DNA of 64,000 nucleotides from an uncultured Rhodospirillaceae bacterium (lineage in GTDB: Bacteria > Pseudomonadota > Alphaproteobacteria > Rhodospirillales > Rhodospirillaceae): assembly GCA_943787205.1 (NCBI GenBank), contig CALSLN010000009.1, positions 186,001 to 250,000 on the forward strand, written 5' to 3'. The position numbers and the translations under genes were made by a program. Below are positions 1-8,924 of this stretch, piece after piece (positions within the stretch are counted from its first letter, which is position 1; each line of letters starts with the position of its first letter). The notes beneath the pieces are model-generated. The model searched no databases. It had not been told where the DNA came from and worked only from the letters and a program-made list of their open reading frames with translations.

Positions 1-1708
1 GGTGAGTCGCTGAGTGGTGCCCACGGACAGCCCCACGGCGCGTCCCATCGACAGAGAACGTCGCCTCATCACCTAGCTTTACCGTGCCGGACTTAACCGT
101 ACCCATATGGACGTGAAGGGTATCTAGTTTCTTCTGAGTATCACTAATCTCGATCCTCGCGCCTGACGACGTAATGATGAGGCCCGTATCGCCGACCTGG
201 CCGCCAGATTCTCCGTAGAACGGCGTTTGATTGGCCAGCAGAGCGATCTCTTGCCCTTGTGCAACGGACTGGACCGTTACTCCATCTGAAACGAGTGCAA
301 CTATTTTACCCTGTGCGACCTCAGTCGCGTAGCCAAGAAAATCAGAGGCCCCGACTTGATCGCGCAAGTCGAACCAAAGTTTATCTGTCGCAGCATCGCC
401 AGACCCTGACCACGCTTTGCGGGCCTCTTCGCGCTGGCGTTCCATGGCAGATGCAAAAGCGTCCGTATCAACATCAATACCCCTTGGCCTTAGGGCGTCT
501 TGTGTCAGATCGAGAGGAAAACCATAAGTATCGTAAAGCTTGAACGCCACTTCACCGGGCAGCTGATTCCCTGACGACAGGTCTTTTGCCTCGTCATCTA
601 GAAGCTTCAGGCCTCGGTCCAACATCGTTTTAAATCTAGTCTCTTCAAGATGAAGCGTTTCCGTAACGAGTGCCTGCGCACGATCAAGCTCCGGAAACTG
701 TTGGCCCATCTGCTCTATCAAGGCCGGGACAAGACGACAAAGCAACGGATCGCTACACCCCATCAGGTGCGCGTGACGCATTGCCCGCCGCATAATACGA
801 CGGAGGACATAACCGCGACCTTCGTTAGAGGGAAGAACGCCGTCTGCAATGAGGAACCCAGACGCTCGGAGATGATCAGCTATTACGCGATGAGAGATCG
901 AATCTTTGCCATCAGGGTCGGTCCCTGCAGCTTGCGCGGTCGCTTCAATGAGAGACCGCATGAGGTCTATAGCGTAGTTATCGTTCGTTCCCTGTAGAAT
1001 TGCGGCCGTGCGCTCAAGCCCCATCCCCGTATCAACACTAGGCTTGGGTAGATCAATCCGCTCATCAGCGGAGATCTGCTCATACTGCATGAACACGAGA
1101 TTCCAGATTTCTACGAAGCGGTCGCCATCTTCATCGGGAGAGCCTGGAGGGCCACCCGGAATGTGATCTCCGTGATCATAAAATATTTCCGTACACGGAC
1201 CACATGGTCCCGTTTCACCCATAGCCCAAAAATTATCTGATGTTGGAATGCGAATAATCTTATCGTCTGACAAACCCGCAATTTTCCGCCAAAGCGTCGC
1301 AGCCTCTTCGTCTGACGAATGGACGGTAACAAGGAGCCGGTCAATCGATAGCTCATACTCTTTCGTCACCAAGTCCCAAGCTAACTTGATGGCCTCTTCC
1401 TTGAAGTAATCCCCAAAAGAAAAGTTACCGAGCATTTCAAAAAACGTATGGTGGCGAACCGTATAACCAACGTTATCCAGATCGTTGTGCTTACCCCCTG
1501 CTCGAACACATTTTTGAGAGGACGTCGCACGCGAATAGGCACGTGTTTCATTGCCAGTGAAGACATCCTTAAACTGAACCATGCCAGCATTTGTGAACAT
1601 CAATGTTGGGTCATTGCGCGGAACAAGCGGACTGGACGCAACGCGCTCATGGCCGTTGCGGGCGAAGTAATCCAGGAACGTAGCACGAATATCGTTCGTA
1701 GAGCCCAT
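1..1708 (-). CDS. alaS: Alanyl-tRNA synthetase, C-terminal part outside window
   Basis: Charges tRNA-Ala with alanine in the cytoplasm and clears mis-acylated Ser/Gly-tRNA. Translating the minus strand from the ATG at 1708 gives an uninterrupted frame of about 569 codons that runs off the left edge. The start reads [15 protein letters not shown], the usual class II AlaRS N-terminus. Motif-rich blocks follow (NPTLMF-like '[12 protein letters not shown]', 'GPCGPCTEI', 'DTGMGLER', '[10 protein letters not shown]'). The visible part ends in the editing domain just as its zinc-site motif begins (HHSATH, about residue 565). A full protein would be about 870-890 residues, so the rest of the editing and C-Ala domains are missing from the window. 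It lies downstream of recA on the same strand, the order seen in many alphaproteobacteria. The start is supported by homology and by a weak AGG-type ribosome site. Identification is secure. Confidence 0.96.
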   Translation of the reverse strand, partial: MGSTNDIRATFLDYFARNGHERVASSPLVPRNDPTLMFTNAGMVQFKDVFTGNETRAYSRATSSQKCVRAGGKHNDLDNVGYTVRHHTFFEMLGNFSFGDYFKEEAIKLAWDLVTKEYELSIDRLLVTVHSSDEEAATLWRKIAGLSDDKIIRIPTSDNFWAMGETGPCGPCTEIFYDHGDHIPGGPPGSPDEDGDRFVEIWNLVFMQYEQISADERIDLPKPSVDTGMGLERTAAILQGTNDNYAIDLMRSLIEATAQAAGTDPDGKDSISHRVIADHLRASGFLIADGVLPSNEGRGYVLRRIMRRAMRHAHLMGCSDPLLCRLVPALIEQMGQQFPELDRAQALVTETLHLEETRFKTMLDRGLKLLDDEAKDLSSGNQLPGEVAFKLYDTYGFPLDLTQDALRPRGIDVDTDAFASAMERQREEARKAWSGSGDAATDKLWFDLRDQVGASDFLGYATEVAQGKIVALVSDGVTVQSVAQGQEIALLANQTPFYGESGGQVGDTGLIITSSGARIEISDTQKKLDTLHVHMGTVKSGTVKLGDEATFSVDGTRRGAVRGHHSATH

Positions 1709-1926
1709 AGCACCTAATCTCAGCTAGTCGATTGGGTCGGCGACAATACTTGTCAACCGACGGCCACGTATTCTGCGCAGCAAGGCCTCAGAGAGACCTC
1801 TTGCACGAGTTGTAAGGCCTGGTTTTTAGAGGTTTCCGCCCAACCTGTCCAGAAAACGGCTCTGGGTCGTCAATCCACAAGTCCCCGGAGGTTATACGTT
1901 AACAACGATGAACTACGTCCCTAATA

Positions 1927-2403
1927 CTAGGATGGTTTTGGAAAGCCGGTTGGGCTGGCAGTTTGCGTTCCCAATTTCGCACCCAGCGTCGGGTTCGCAT
2001 AATAGATAACCATGTAATAGATCTTGCCATCACGACAGCGAAAGAAATTGGAATTATTCAAGGTTAACGCCCCGGTCTCTTCATAGTCTGAACCTGGCTT
2101 AGGGGTTAGCGTGACCAAGAAATTCGCCGCGCACCTTTCACCCTCAACATCGACCGTGTGTTCAAAGTGCTCAAACAACGCATCGTAATTACCGAGCAAG
2201 TGATCGTAAAAGGCCTCAAGGGGGAGTTGCTCACCTTCTGGGCTGCCAAAGAAACGACGGACCTCGTTATCGCCGTGGTAAATTACGACCTCTGAATCGG
2301 CCGTAAAGCACGCACACGCTGCGGCAATATCTTCCTTCATGACATTGCCGAAGTAGCCTTCCTCGACAAGCTTAACGTAGTAATCGCGATCGTAATTAGA
2401 CAT
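1927..2403 (-). CDS. NTF2/SnoaL-like domain protein
   Basis: A 158-residue soluble protein of the cone-shaped alpha+beta NTF2/SnoaL superfamily. The opening helix is followed by 'CFTADSEVVIYHGDN' and later by 'FFRCRDGKIYYMVIYY', the usual order of helix pair, first strand and long curved sheet. Members are small-molecule isomerases, hydrolases or binding proteins, and the substrate cannot be told from sequence. No signal peptide is seen. It sits between alaS and recA on the same strand but is separated from recA by a hairpin, so it probably has its own promoter. The ATG at 2403 is preceded by a GGAAAGAC-type ribosome site. The length is normal for the family. The family call is good; the function is unknown. 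Confidence 0.7.
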   Translation of the reverse strand: MSNYDRDYYVKLVEEGYFGNVMKEDIAAACACFTADSEVVIYHGDNEVRRFFGSPEGEQLPLEAFYDHLLGNYDALFEHFEHTVDVEGERCAANFLVTLTPKPGSDYEETGALTLNNSNFFRCRDGKIYYMVIYYANPTLGAKLGTQTASPTGFPKPS

Positions 2404-2523
2404 AGCAGGTCTTTCCCCAATTGCCTGTTAAACCCTCAATGCTACGCAGCATCAAATCAGTGGCAAAAGTAACAGGCTACACTTGAAGATGCGACCTAAA
2501 GAGATACGGACAACAGATATGAG

Positions 2524-2558
2524 TGCAGCGGCGGGCTGAGGGGAAGCGCCGCCGCTGC
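2524..2558 (-). terminator. Hairpin after recA
   Basis: A GC-rich inverted repeat (GCAGCGGCGG ... CCGCCGCTGC) lies 26 bases beyond the recA stop, with a smaller CCCGA/TCGGG hairpin between it and the gene. There is no clear U-run, so this may be an imperfect terminator or a 3' stabilising stem. Confidence 0.5.
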
Positions 2559-2583
2559 AAGGGACCCGAGGGGATCGGGGTAA

Positions 2584-3681
2584 TTATTCTGAGACTGGAG
2601 CCTCAGGCTCATAGTCTTTTGTAGGCGCTTCTTCTTCACCAATCATGGTGTCAGCGATCAAACCCGCGTTTACGCGAATTTGCCGCTCAATTTCATTGGC
2701 CATGTCAGGGTGTTCTTTCAAGAACGTCTTCGCATTCTCGCGGCCTTGACCAATACGCTCTGACTGGCAGGAGAACCACGAACCGGACTTTTCGACAATC
2801 CCGGCCTTAACGCCAAGATCAAGCAACTCACCCGTCTTCGACACGCCTTCGCCATACATGATATCGAATTCCACCTGTTTAAACGGTGGCGCCACCTTGT
2901 TCTTAACAACCTTCACCCGGGTTTGATTTCCTACGACTTCATCGCGATCTTTAATCTGACCAATGCGACGAATATCCAAACGGACGGATGAATAGAACTT
3001 AAGGGCGTTCCCGCCTGTCGTCGTCTCAGGGTTACCAAACATGACCCCGATCTTCATGCGAATTTGGTTGATGAAAATGATCATAGTATTCGATTTGGCA
3101 ACCGAGGCCGTCAGCTTACGCAAGGCTTGGCTCATAAGACGCGCCTGCAACCCAACATGATGGTCGCCCATCTCACCTTCGAGCTCAGCGCGCGGTGTAA
3201 GTGCAGCAACCGAATCAATAACCAGAACATCAATTGCGCCTGAACGAACCAACGTATCGGCGATCTCCAGGGCTTGCTCACCGGCATCAGGCTGCGAAAT
3301 CAAAAGGTCATCGAGATCGACGCCCAGTTTACGCGCATAGCCAGGATCAAGGGCATGTTCAGCATCGATGAATGCACATGCGCCACCCGCTTTTTGTGCT
3401 TCAGCAATAACGTGCAGAGAAAGAGTCGTTTTACCGGAACTTTCAGGACCGTAGATTTCAATAACACGCCCTTTGGGAAGGCCACCTATTCCCAGTGCCA
3501 GATCAAGACTCAAAGACCCTGTTGGAATGGATTCAATATCTATTGCCGAATCGCGCTGGCCAAGGCGCATGATTGAGCCCTTACCATGTGCCCGCTCTAT
3601 CTGAGAAAGAGCCGCATCTAAGGCCTTGGTCTTATCCATGCTGTTCTTGTTCTCCACTACCTTGAACTTCGCTTCGGCCAT
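2584..3681 (-). CDS. recA: Recombinase RecA
   Basis: ATP-dependent strand-exchange protein and co-protease for LexA cleavage. It is 365 residues long, typical for alphaproteobacteria. Walker A is GPESSGKT at residues 78-85, Walker B is in '[12 protein letters not shown]' (about 151-162), and the DNA-binding loop L2 region '[14 protein letters not shown]' is present. The C-terminal tail is acidic ([14 protein letters not shown]), as is usual for negative regulation of DNA binding. The start at 3681 ([13 protein letters not shown]) includes an N-terminal extension ahead of the core '[14 protein letters not shown]'. A GAAC-N7-GAAC LexA box lies about 88 bases upstream, so SOS control is expected. 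No odd residues were seen. Confidence 0.98.
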   Translation of the reverse strand: MAEAKFKVVENKNSMDKTKALDAALSQIERAHGKGSIMRLGQRDSAIDIESIPTGSLSLDLALGIGGLPKGRVIEIYGPESSGKTTLSLHVIAEAQKAGGACAFIDAEHALDPGYARKLGVDLDDLLISQPDAGEQALEIADTLVRSGAIDVLVIDSVAALTPRAELEGEMGDHHVGLQARLMSQALRKLTASVAKSNTMIIFINQIRMKIGVMFGNPETTTGGNALKFYSSVRLDIRRIGQIKDRDEVVGNQTRVKVVKNKVAPPFKQVEFDIMYGEGVSKTGELLDLGVKAGIVEKSGSWFSCQSERIGQGRENAKTFLKEHPDMANEIERQIRVNAGLIADTMIGEEEAPTKDYEPEAPVSE

Positions 3682-3768
3682 GTTTGTCTCCCTCTGTGTT
3701 TAGTGCGGTCTCGTTGACTGTGCAACGAGGACTAATGTACCCATTTTGTTCTCACTGTCCAGAAAAAA

Positions 3769-3783
3769 GAACATTTATGGAAC
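3769..3783 (-). promoter_or_regulatory. LexA (SOS) box of recA
   Basis: Plus strand reads GAACATTTATGGAAC, a perfect GAAC-N7-GAAC direct repeat (GTTC-N7-GTTC on the recA strand). This is the LexA operator described for alphaproteobacteria, and differs from the palindromic CTG-N10-CAG box of gammaproteobacteria. It lies 88 bases before the recA start. A plausible promoter (TGGACA, 16 bases, TACATT) follows it on the minus strand. Confidence 0.88.
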
Positions 3784-3973
3784 AAATGAAAAAAATGCGT
3801 TAAAACAAAGCCTTAAGTCGTCCCCAATGGAGGGATACAGACTAGCACTCGAGTAATGAGCGGTGGTTAACGCATTAACAACGGCAAAGGCGTCACGAAT
3901 TCAACCAAACTTATGGATTACGGACACCACTCAACGTATTTTGAGCCCAAATATTAAATTAGAGGATTAGCAG

Positions 3974-4108
3974 ATGTCTTTTCTACGTATTTTCACTCTC
4001 ACGATAGTAGCGGGATGCCTGCTCTCCATAGCGGGATGCAACACGATTGAGGGCATGGGAAAAGATATTCAAAAGGCGGGCGAAAAGATTGAGGACGCCG
4101 CTGATTAA
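3974..4108 (+). CDS. Entericidin-type small lipoprotein
   Basis: A 44-residue reading frame with a good ribosome site (AGAGGA, 8 bases upstream). Residues 1-21 form a hydrophobic signal ending in the lipobox SIAGC, so the mature lipoprotein would start at Cys22. The remainder (NTIEGMGKDIQKAGEKIEDAA) has the Gly-Lys-Asp and Gly-x-x-I pattern of the entericidin EcnA/EcnB family: tiny, amphipathic, membrane-anchored helices. In enterics EcnB is a bacteriolytic lipoprotein opposed by EcnA, but single copies are common in alphaproteobacteria and their role is unclear. No second copy or antidote is seen here. It lies alone on the plus strand between recA and cckA, and converges with cckA with only 6 bases between stops. 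Confidence 0.85.
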   Translation: MSFLRIFTLTIVAGCLLSIAGCNTIEGMGKDIQKAGEKIEDAAD

Positions 4109-4114
4109 GGCACT

Positions 4115-6637
4115 CTACGATTCGACTGGAAGCGCCAAAACGTCTTTCACCTTACTTGCTAGCTGACCCAGGCTAAATGGCTTCGGTAGGAAATGAATAT
4201 CAGGACTATCGAGGACTTCGCCTCTAGCGACTTCTTCAGAGTACCCTGAAATTAGTATCACCCGTACATCTGGACGCTCAACCTTCACAAAGCGTGCGAG
4301 AGTCCCGCCATCCATACCCGGCATCATCATATCCGTGATTAAAAGATCCAAATCCTCGGCATCATGCAGCATTTCCATTGCCTGCTCACCAGTCCGAGCT
4401 TCTAGGATGTTGTATCCCTTGTTCTTAAGCGCGCGAGCAGCAAATACGCGCACCGCGTCTTCATCCTCTACCAGAAGGATTGTACCACTGCCTGACAGGT
4501 CCCCCTTACTCGGGCTTTTAGCAAGCGCTGCACCAATTTTACCAGCTAATGCGACTGGGTCATCTTCATCAGTCGTGACAGTCTGATTAGTTGTTATTGA
4601 TGCGACATCACTCTGCTCTGGCTCATCTCCTTCAGGTTCAATACGAGGCAGATAGATAATGAATTTAGCCCCCTCACCCGGAGACGAATCAACCAATATA
4701 AACCCACCGGTCTGACGCACAATTCCATATACCGTCGCCAGTCCTAACCCCGTGCCTGCCCCAGGTGTTTCTTGTTTTGTCGAGAAGAACGGCTCGAAAA
4801 TTCGCCCAATGTCCTCGCGGGCAATACCTTTCCCCGTATCAGTCACAGAAATCGTGACATAACGACCAGCAGGCACCTGCTCTGCGCCGATCTGGGTTGG
4901 CCGCTCAAACACTTTTGTATCCGTTGCGATGGTCAATGTGCCACCGCCCGACATCGCATCGCGCGCATTGACCGCTAGGTTAATAATAATCTGGTCAAAC
5001 TGACCAGGGTCCACGCGGACAGCACCTAGGTCTCGTCCGTGAACAAGCTTGAATTCGATAAACTCGCCAATAAGCCGGGTTAACAAATGAGACAGCTCTG
5101 TTAGATGGTCGGTGCAATTGAGTTCTTTAGGTTGGAGCGGCTGCTTACGAGAAAATGCCAAGAGTTGTCGCACTAAATTAGCCGCACGATTGGCGTTTTG
5201 CTTGATTTGCATAATATCTGCGAATGAGGGGTCGCCCGCAGCATGTCGTTGCAACAATAAGTCACAAAAGCCGATCATAGCCGTTAGTAGATTATTGAAA
5301 TCGTGGGCAACGCCTCCGGCGAGTTGCCCCATTGCTTGCATTTTTTGAGCTTGCGCAAACTGAACCTCGAGACTCTTTTGCTCAGTCGTATCGATGACGT
5401 GAACAACCGCACCTTCAATCTCACCGGCAGCCGCAGCGACTGGACCCGCCATAGGGCCGAGAAAAACGGAGGCCTGAACCGCATCACGCCCCACCCCACC
5501 TCTAGCAAGTCGAACATCGACTTGCGCACTCTGAGCCGCGCCTGAAACAACTCTATCCAACTCACCTCGAAGAGCCCGACGGTCGCCGTCAATTAAGAAT
5601 TCGGATAAGCCACTTCCTATAAGCGCATCCCGACTTTGATTCACTAACCGCGCAAAGGCCTGATTGCTATCCGCTATGGACCCATCCGGCTCGGTAATCG
5701 CAATAGCGACTGGAGCGGAATCAAACAAAGCGCGAAATCCAGTCTGACGCGAACCATCATTCTGCTCAGGTTCGGAGTTCACGTCTCGCATAACGAGTGT
5801 TCGCGTTCGCGTTACACCTGCATCATCGTAGGTGCTTTGGAACACCAACGTCTCAACTGTTTCGCCCTGAGTTGACAGGAACCGAACATGACCATGCCAT
5901 TCACCGTCAGGGTCTGGGCGAACTGTCCCTGCAAGCACTTCATCTAACGGCGAGCCGATTAAGTCATCTGGGCTTCGACCCAACCATTGGGCAAACCGCT
6001 GATTGGCATAGTGGAACGTCCCATCAACATCGACGGAATAAATACCTGTCGGCATAAAGTCTAAAAAGTCAGCAAGGTCTTGGCGTTCCTGACTCAGGAT
6101 ATCGTTGATCGCTTTTCGCGCCGTTATATCTTCCAATGACCACAATAGAAAATCAGGCAACGACTCTAGAGGGCGAATAGCCACCTGAAACCAATCGGGT
6201 TCCGGCATATCACCGCGGAGCGGAACTTCAATTTGATCCGTGAGACGCGCTTCGGCCGCTAACCTGAGCCGTTCAACCAGCTCGTCGCCGTCATACTCGC
6301 GCGCGGCCAGCGTTTCCAAACGGACCAGCGGTGCGGCACCGTTAAGCCAATCCAAGCCAGACGCGTTTGAATAAACGATATCACCACTATCGTCCGTTAC
6401 GAATCTTGGTCCAGGGGCAGCTTCAAAAATCGCCGTGACAGAGTCGAGCCGTTGCCCGACGGAGGGTGGCTGAGACAAAACGGACCAAATCAGCCCGAGG
6501 GCGGATCCCCATAGAAACGCCGCCGCAGCCACAGCCCATAGCCACGGCACACCTTCGAATGCGAGATTGAGCGCAAGCCCCCCAAGCGCTAACGCGCTTA
6601 GGCCAAACGCTAACAAAGTCCGTGGATTAGCTAGCAA
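4115..6637 (-). CDS. cckA: Hybrid sensor histidine kinase CckA
   Basis: Membrane hybrid kinase that feeds the CckA-ChpT-CtrA phosphorelay controlling cell cycle and flagellar gene expression in alphaproteobacteria. Two transmembrane helices (about residues 8-28 and 31-53) are followed by PAS-like domains (about 65-170, 185-290 and 300-420) and a HisKA domain. The H-box is GGVAHDFNNLLTAM with phospho-accepting His445. The HATPase domain has N-box NARDAM (about 557) and G-boxes GTGLGLATV (about 628-636). A C-terminal receiver (about 718-838) carries phospho-acceptor Asp769. At 840 residues it is longer than Caulobacter CckA because of the extra PAS region. Its start overlaps the 3' end of the FlhB-containing chimera by 11 bases. 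flhB-cckA adjacency is conserved in the class, which supports both identifications. Confidence 0.93.
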   Translation of the reverse strand: MLANPRTLLAFGLSALALGGLALNLAFEGVPWLWAVAAAAFLWGSALGLIWSVLSQPPSVGQRLDSVTAIFEAAPGPRFVTDDSGDIVYSNASGLDWLNGAAPLVRLETLAAREYDGDELVERLRLAAEARLTDQIEVPLRGDMPEPDWFQVAIRPLESLPDFLLWSLEDITARKAINDILSQERQDLADFLDFMPTGIYSVDVDGTFHYANQRFAQWLGRSPDDLIGSPLDEVLAGTVRPDPDGEWHGHVRFLSTQGETVETLVFQSTYDDAGVTRTRTLVMRDVNSEPEQNDGSRQTGFRALFDSAPVAIAITEPDGSIADSNQAFARLVNQSRDALIGSGLSEFLIDGDRRALRGELDRVVSGAAQSAQVDVRLARGGVGRDAVQASVFLGPMAGPVAAAAGEIEGAVVHVIDTTEQKSLEVQFAQAQKMQAMGQLAGGVAHDFNNLLTAMIGFCDLLLQRHAAGDPSFADIMQIKQNANRAANLVRQLLAFSRKQPLQPKELNCTDHLTELSHLLTRLIGEFIEFKLVHGRDLGAVRVDPGQFDQIIINLAVNARDAMSGGGTLTIATDTKVFERPTQIGAEQVPAGRYVTISVTDTGKGIAREDIGRIFEPFFSTKQETPGAGTGLGLATVYGIVRQTGGFILVDSSPGEGAKFIIYLPRIEPEGDEPEQSDVASITTNQTVTTDEDDPVALAGKIGAALAKSPSKGDLSGSGTILLVEDEDAVRVFAARALKNKGYNILEARTGEQAMEMLHDAEDLDLLITDMMMPGMDGGTLARFVKVERPDVRVILISGYSEEVARGEVLDSPDIHFLPKPFSLGQLASKVKDVLALPVES

Positions 6638-7610
6638 CCTGACCCTTACCGTTGACTTGCATTACGTAACCGATGATCTCGGCAACGGCCTTATAGTGCT
6701 CTGGTGGAATCTCTTGATCAACCTCAACTGCCGCATATAAGGCACGGGCAAGCGGCGGATTCTCAACCAGCGGCACGTCATTGTCTTCCGCAATTTGGCG
6801 AATACGCCTGGCCAAATAGTCCACGCCCTTAGCAACGAGGACAGGCGCGTGCATATCGTCCATATCGTACGTTAGCGCAATCGCATAGTGAGTTGGATTC
6901 GTAATAACAACACTGGCATTCGGCACCGCCGCCAACGCCTCACGGGCCGGTTCAGGTAGATTTTGCGATCGTGTTTGATAATCAATATCAGAACGGCCAA
7001 ACACCGTCATGGGACCAATATATCCCGACTGCCTCAAAGACTGGGACACACGCACAGCTCTCGCTAACGACAACTCCCAATCAGATAGAAACGGCTCAGA
7101 GCCAATTTCTTCTGGCCCAACATGTCCTGTCACCGCAATCGCATTCTCAAGAACACTCAGGAGGCCAGCAAGATCGAAGACTGCTGAAGTCGCAGCCTCG
7201 CTCAATTCTGCAGATCCGGGTTTAAAAAGCAGGGAGCTAGGCAACGATAAGACAAGGTACTCGTCGGTCAATCTTGTCGCCACCGTTCCAAAACGTGCGT
7301 CTCTGGTTAGAGATTGCGTCACGACAGATTTAAGATACCCAAGGTCTTCTGCCGGGCGGAGTTCACGCTGAGAAATAGTAAAGTCTGAAGTTGGCTCCTG
7401 TGTCTCCGCGAGCAACGGTTCAACGCTCGCGAGGCCAGTAGACCGAGAAAGCGCACCATAGCGTCCAAGGTCAATGTCTGACATTGCAAACAACAGAATA
7501 AAGAACGTCAGTAAAAGAAGAACGAGATCGCTAAAAGTCAGCAACCAGACCTGCGTAGCACGCCCCGGCACGACAGGCTGCGCAGCTTGCAGTGAACCTA
7601 GTGGGTTCAT
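6627..7610 (-). CDS. Chimera: MotB/OmpA-like N-terminus joined to FlhB C-terminal domain
   Basis: One uninterrupted 327-residue frame carries parts of two different flagellar proteins. Residues 1-about 227 resemble a MotB-like protein: one transmembrane helix (about 22-43, preceded by a cytoplasmic N-terminus) and an OmpA/peptidoglycan-binding-like domain ending in 'NLPEPAREALA'. Residues about 228-327 are the cytoplasmic tail of FlhB, the export-gate substrate-specificity switch. It includes the autocleavage site NPTH (238-241), VAKGVDYLA, ENPPLARALY and the terminal helix. The four FlhB transmembrane helices and the linker are absent. FlhB normally sits immediately before cckA, as this end does, so the junction near 6930 marks a deletion that removed the start of flhB and probably genes before it. 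The frame is kept across the joint. It overlaps the upstream MotB-like gene by 4 bases. Function, if any, is unknown. Confidence 0.85.
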   Translation of the reverse strand: MNPLGSLQAAQPVVPGRATQVWLLTFSDLVLLLLTFFILLFAMSDIDLGRYGALSRSTGLASVEPLLAETQEPTSDFTISQRELRPAEDLGYLKSVVTQSLTRDARFGTVATRLTDEYLVLSLPSSLLFKPGSAELSEAATSAVFDLAGLLSVLENAIAVTGHVGPEEIGSEPFLSDWELSLARAVRVSQSLRQSGYIGPMTVFGRSDIDYQTRSQNLPEPAREALAAVPNASVVITNPTHYAIALTYDMDDMHAPVLVAKGVDYLARRIRQIAEDNDVPLVENPPLARALYAAVEVDQEIPPEHYKAVAEIIGYVMQVNGKGQVAS

Positions 7611-8326
7611 GGCGCACCCCCCTCGTTTAGAGGGCTAAGCTTTGACCGGCTCGCTCCATCTTCGAGGGCGAAGAAAATAAGTTTGAAGAACTGCGGGTCT
7701 CCACGATCCATGCCAATGGAAATGGTTGTCGGCGGCATTCCTCTTGAGCCGAGAGCCCTTGCAATATTGCCTACACGGGCAATTTCCGTATTCATATCCG
7801 TTGGCAAAGGTCTTGCTTCTTCGCCGGTAACCTGCGTGACAACAGATAGCTCATACACGACACCTGCAGGCGGAGAGCTAATTGTCGCGACAATTCTATC
7901 CAGCATGGGAAGCGGGTCGCGCACGACCACACTGTCTCCGGAGAAGAAGACTTGCGCGGGGACATCGACTTCCATTCTTGTACCTGGAGCAACAACTTTC
8001 AGCGCTTCAAGCGGTATCGCAGCCTCAAAAATGTCTGTTACAGAATCCTGGAATTGACGCGCTTGCAAAGCATCTCCGGTGGACCCACCCAGGTTCTGCT
8101 CTAGTCCTGGGCCAGCCACTTGCGCAAAGGCATCGAGAACACTGTTAATGACAGCATCCCTGCGACCGCTGTCGAAAGTAGAAAAACTGTTTAAGACCAC
8201 AAAAAATGCGAAAAGGAGTAAATATAGAGAGAGAAATAGCCACACGGACTCGTCACCGCGCCTATTAGCTGAGGCGGGTGTTAACACGATGGGCAACGGA
8301 GGGCCTAATACACCTCTCAACGCCAT
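7607..8326 (-). CDS. MotB-like protein with one membrane helix
   Basis: A 239-residue protein with a short cytoplasmic N-terminus and one strong transmembrane helix (about 27-48, 'FLSLYLLLFAFFVVLNSFS'). The periplasmic part resembles an OmpA-like domain without the classic peptidoglycan-binding signature. Gene pairs of this kind lie beside motility genes in Rhodospirillales, and the N-terminal layout matches MotB stator proteins. However, no plug-helix aspartate of the MotB type can be pointed to, and MotA is not in the window. It overlaps the next gene (the MotB-FlhB chimera) by 4 bases, so the two are probably translated together. I call it a stator-like accessory protein rather than MotB itself. 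Confidence 0.65.
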   Translation of the reverse strand: MALRGVLGPPLPIVLTPASANRRGDESVWLFLSLYLLLFAFFVVLNSFSTFDSGRRDAVINSVLDAFAQVAGPGLEQNLGGSTGDALQARQFQDSVTDIFEAAIPLEALKVVAPGTRMEVDVPAQVFFSGDSVVVRDPLPMLDRIVATISSPPAGVVYELSVVTQVTGEEARPLPTDMNTEIARVGNIARALGSRGMPPTTISIGMDRGDPQFFKLIFFALEDGASRSKLSPLNEGGAP

Positions 8327-8369
8327 ACCGTCTTTGCCTTTCTCCCCGCGAGCTCCCTATCGAACTCGC

Positions 8370-8762
8370 TCACTCCATACCGAAATGTTCGGTAACCTCA
8401 GAGACCAAGGTGCTCGCCCCGAAAGGCTTAACCATGAACCCCGAGACACCGGCAGCTTCGGCGGCTGCCCGCTTCTCATCTGTCGGCTCTGCCGTCATCA
8501 GCACGAACACAGTGTTTTCGTACTTAACTTCCGACCGAACCGAAATCAGTAAGTCCAAACCAGTCTTCGGATCCATATTCCAATCCGATAAGATTAAGTC
8601 GTACCCACCAATCTCCGCCGCCGCATCTAGAGCTTCAGCAACCGAGGACACTTCGTCCACGGGACTAAATCCCTGTTTTCGGAGAAGGTTGGCGACAGAG
8701 CGACGCATTACCTCAAGGTCATCAACCACTAAAGCTGATCTATGACGCATACCGCTTGTCAC
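8370..8762 (-). CDS. CheY-like single-domain response regulator
   Basis: A 130-residue stand-alone receiver domain. The acidic pocket is at 'LVVDD' (about residues 11-15), the phospho-acceptor Asp is in 'LILSDWNMD' (about residue 60), the conserved Thr/Ser is in 'VLMTAEP' (about 88) and the Lys is in 'FMVKPF' (about 112). There is no output domain. CheY-type proteins of this size bind the flagellar switch protein FliM or act as phosphate sinks. Here it precedes the MotB-like genes on the same strand by 43 bases, pointing to a motor-control role. FliM, the expected target, is not found nearby. Confidence 0.85.
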   Translation of the reverse strand: MTSGMRHRSALVVDDLEVMRRSVANLLRKQGFSPVDEVSSVAEALDAAAEIGGYDLILSDWNMDPKTGLDLLISVRSEVKYENTVFVLMTAEPTDEKRAAAEAAGVSGFMVKPFGASTLVSEVTEHFGME

Positions 8763-8924
8763 GGCCTTCTCTCATCTGATCCAGGCAGACGGACCGCATC
8801 GTTTAAGTTAGGGGGCATTGGTTAGCGACCGGTTAATTTTATGGACTCGAAGAATTCGATTTATGCTTGATATTCGGTAACTTAGGGCTCGCTCACAGCA
8901 GATAATCCGACGAACAATCGAGCC

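Noticed and set aside
1728..1756. TTGACA -35 element upstream of alaS
   Set aside because: The hexamer is exact, but the -10 position reads AATCGA; too weak to list as a promoter.
3974..4108. Toxin-antitoxin pair
   Set aside because: Only one entericidin-type frame is present and no antidote gene is seen on either side.
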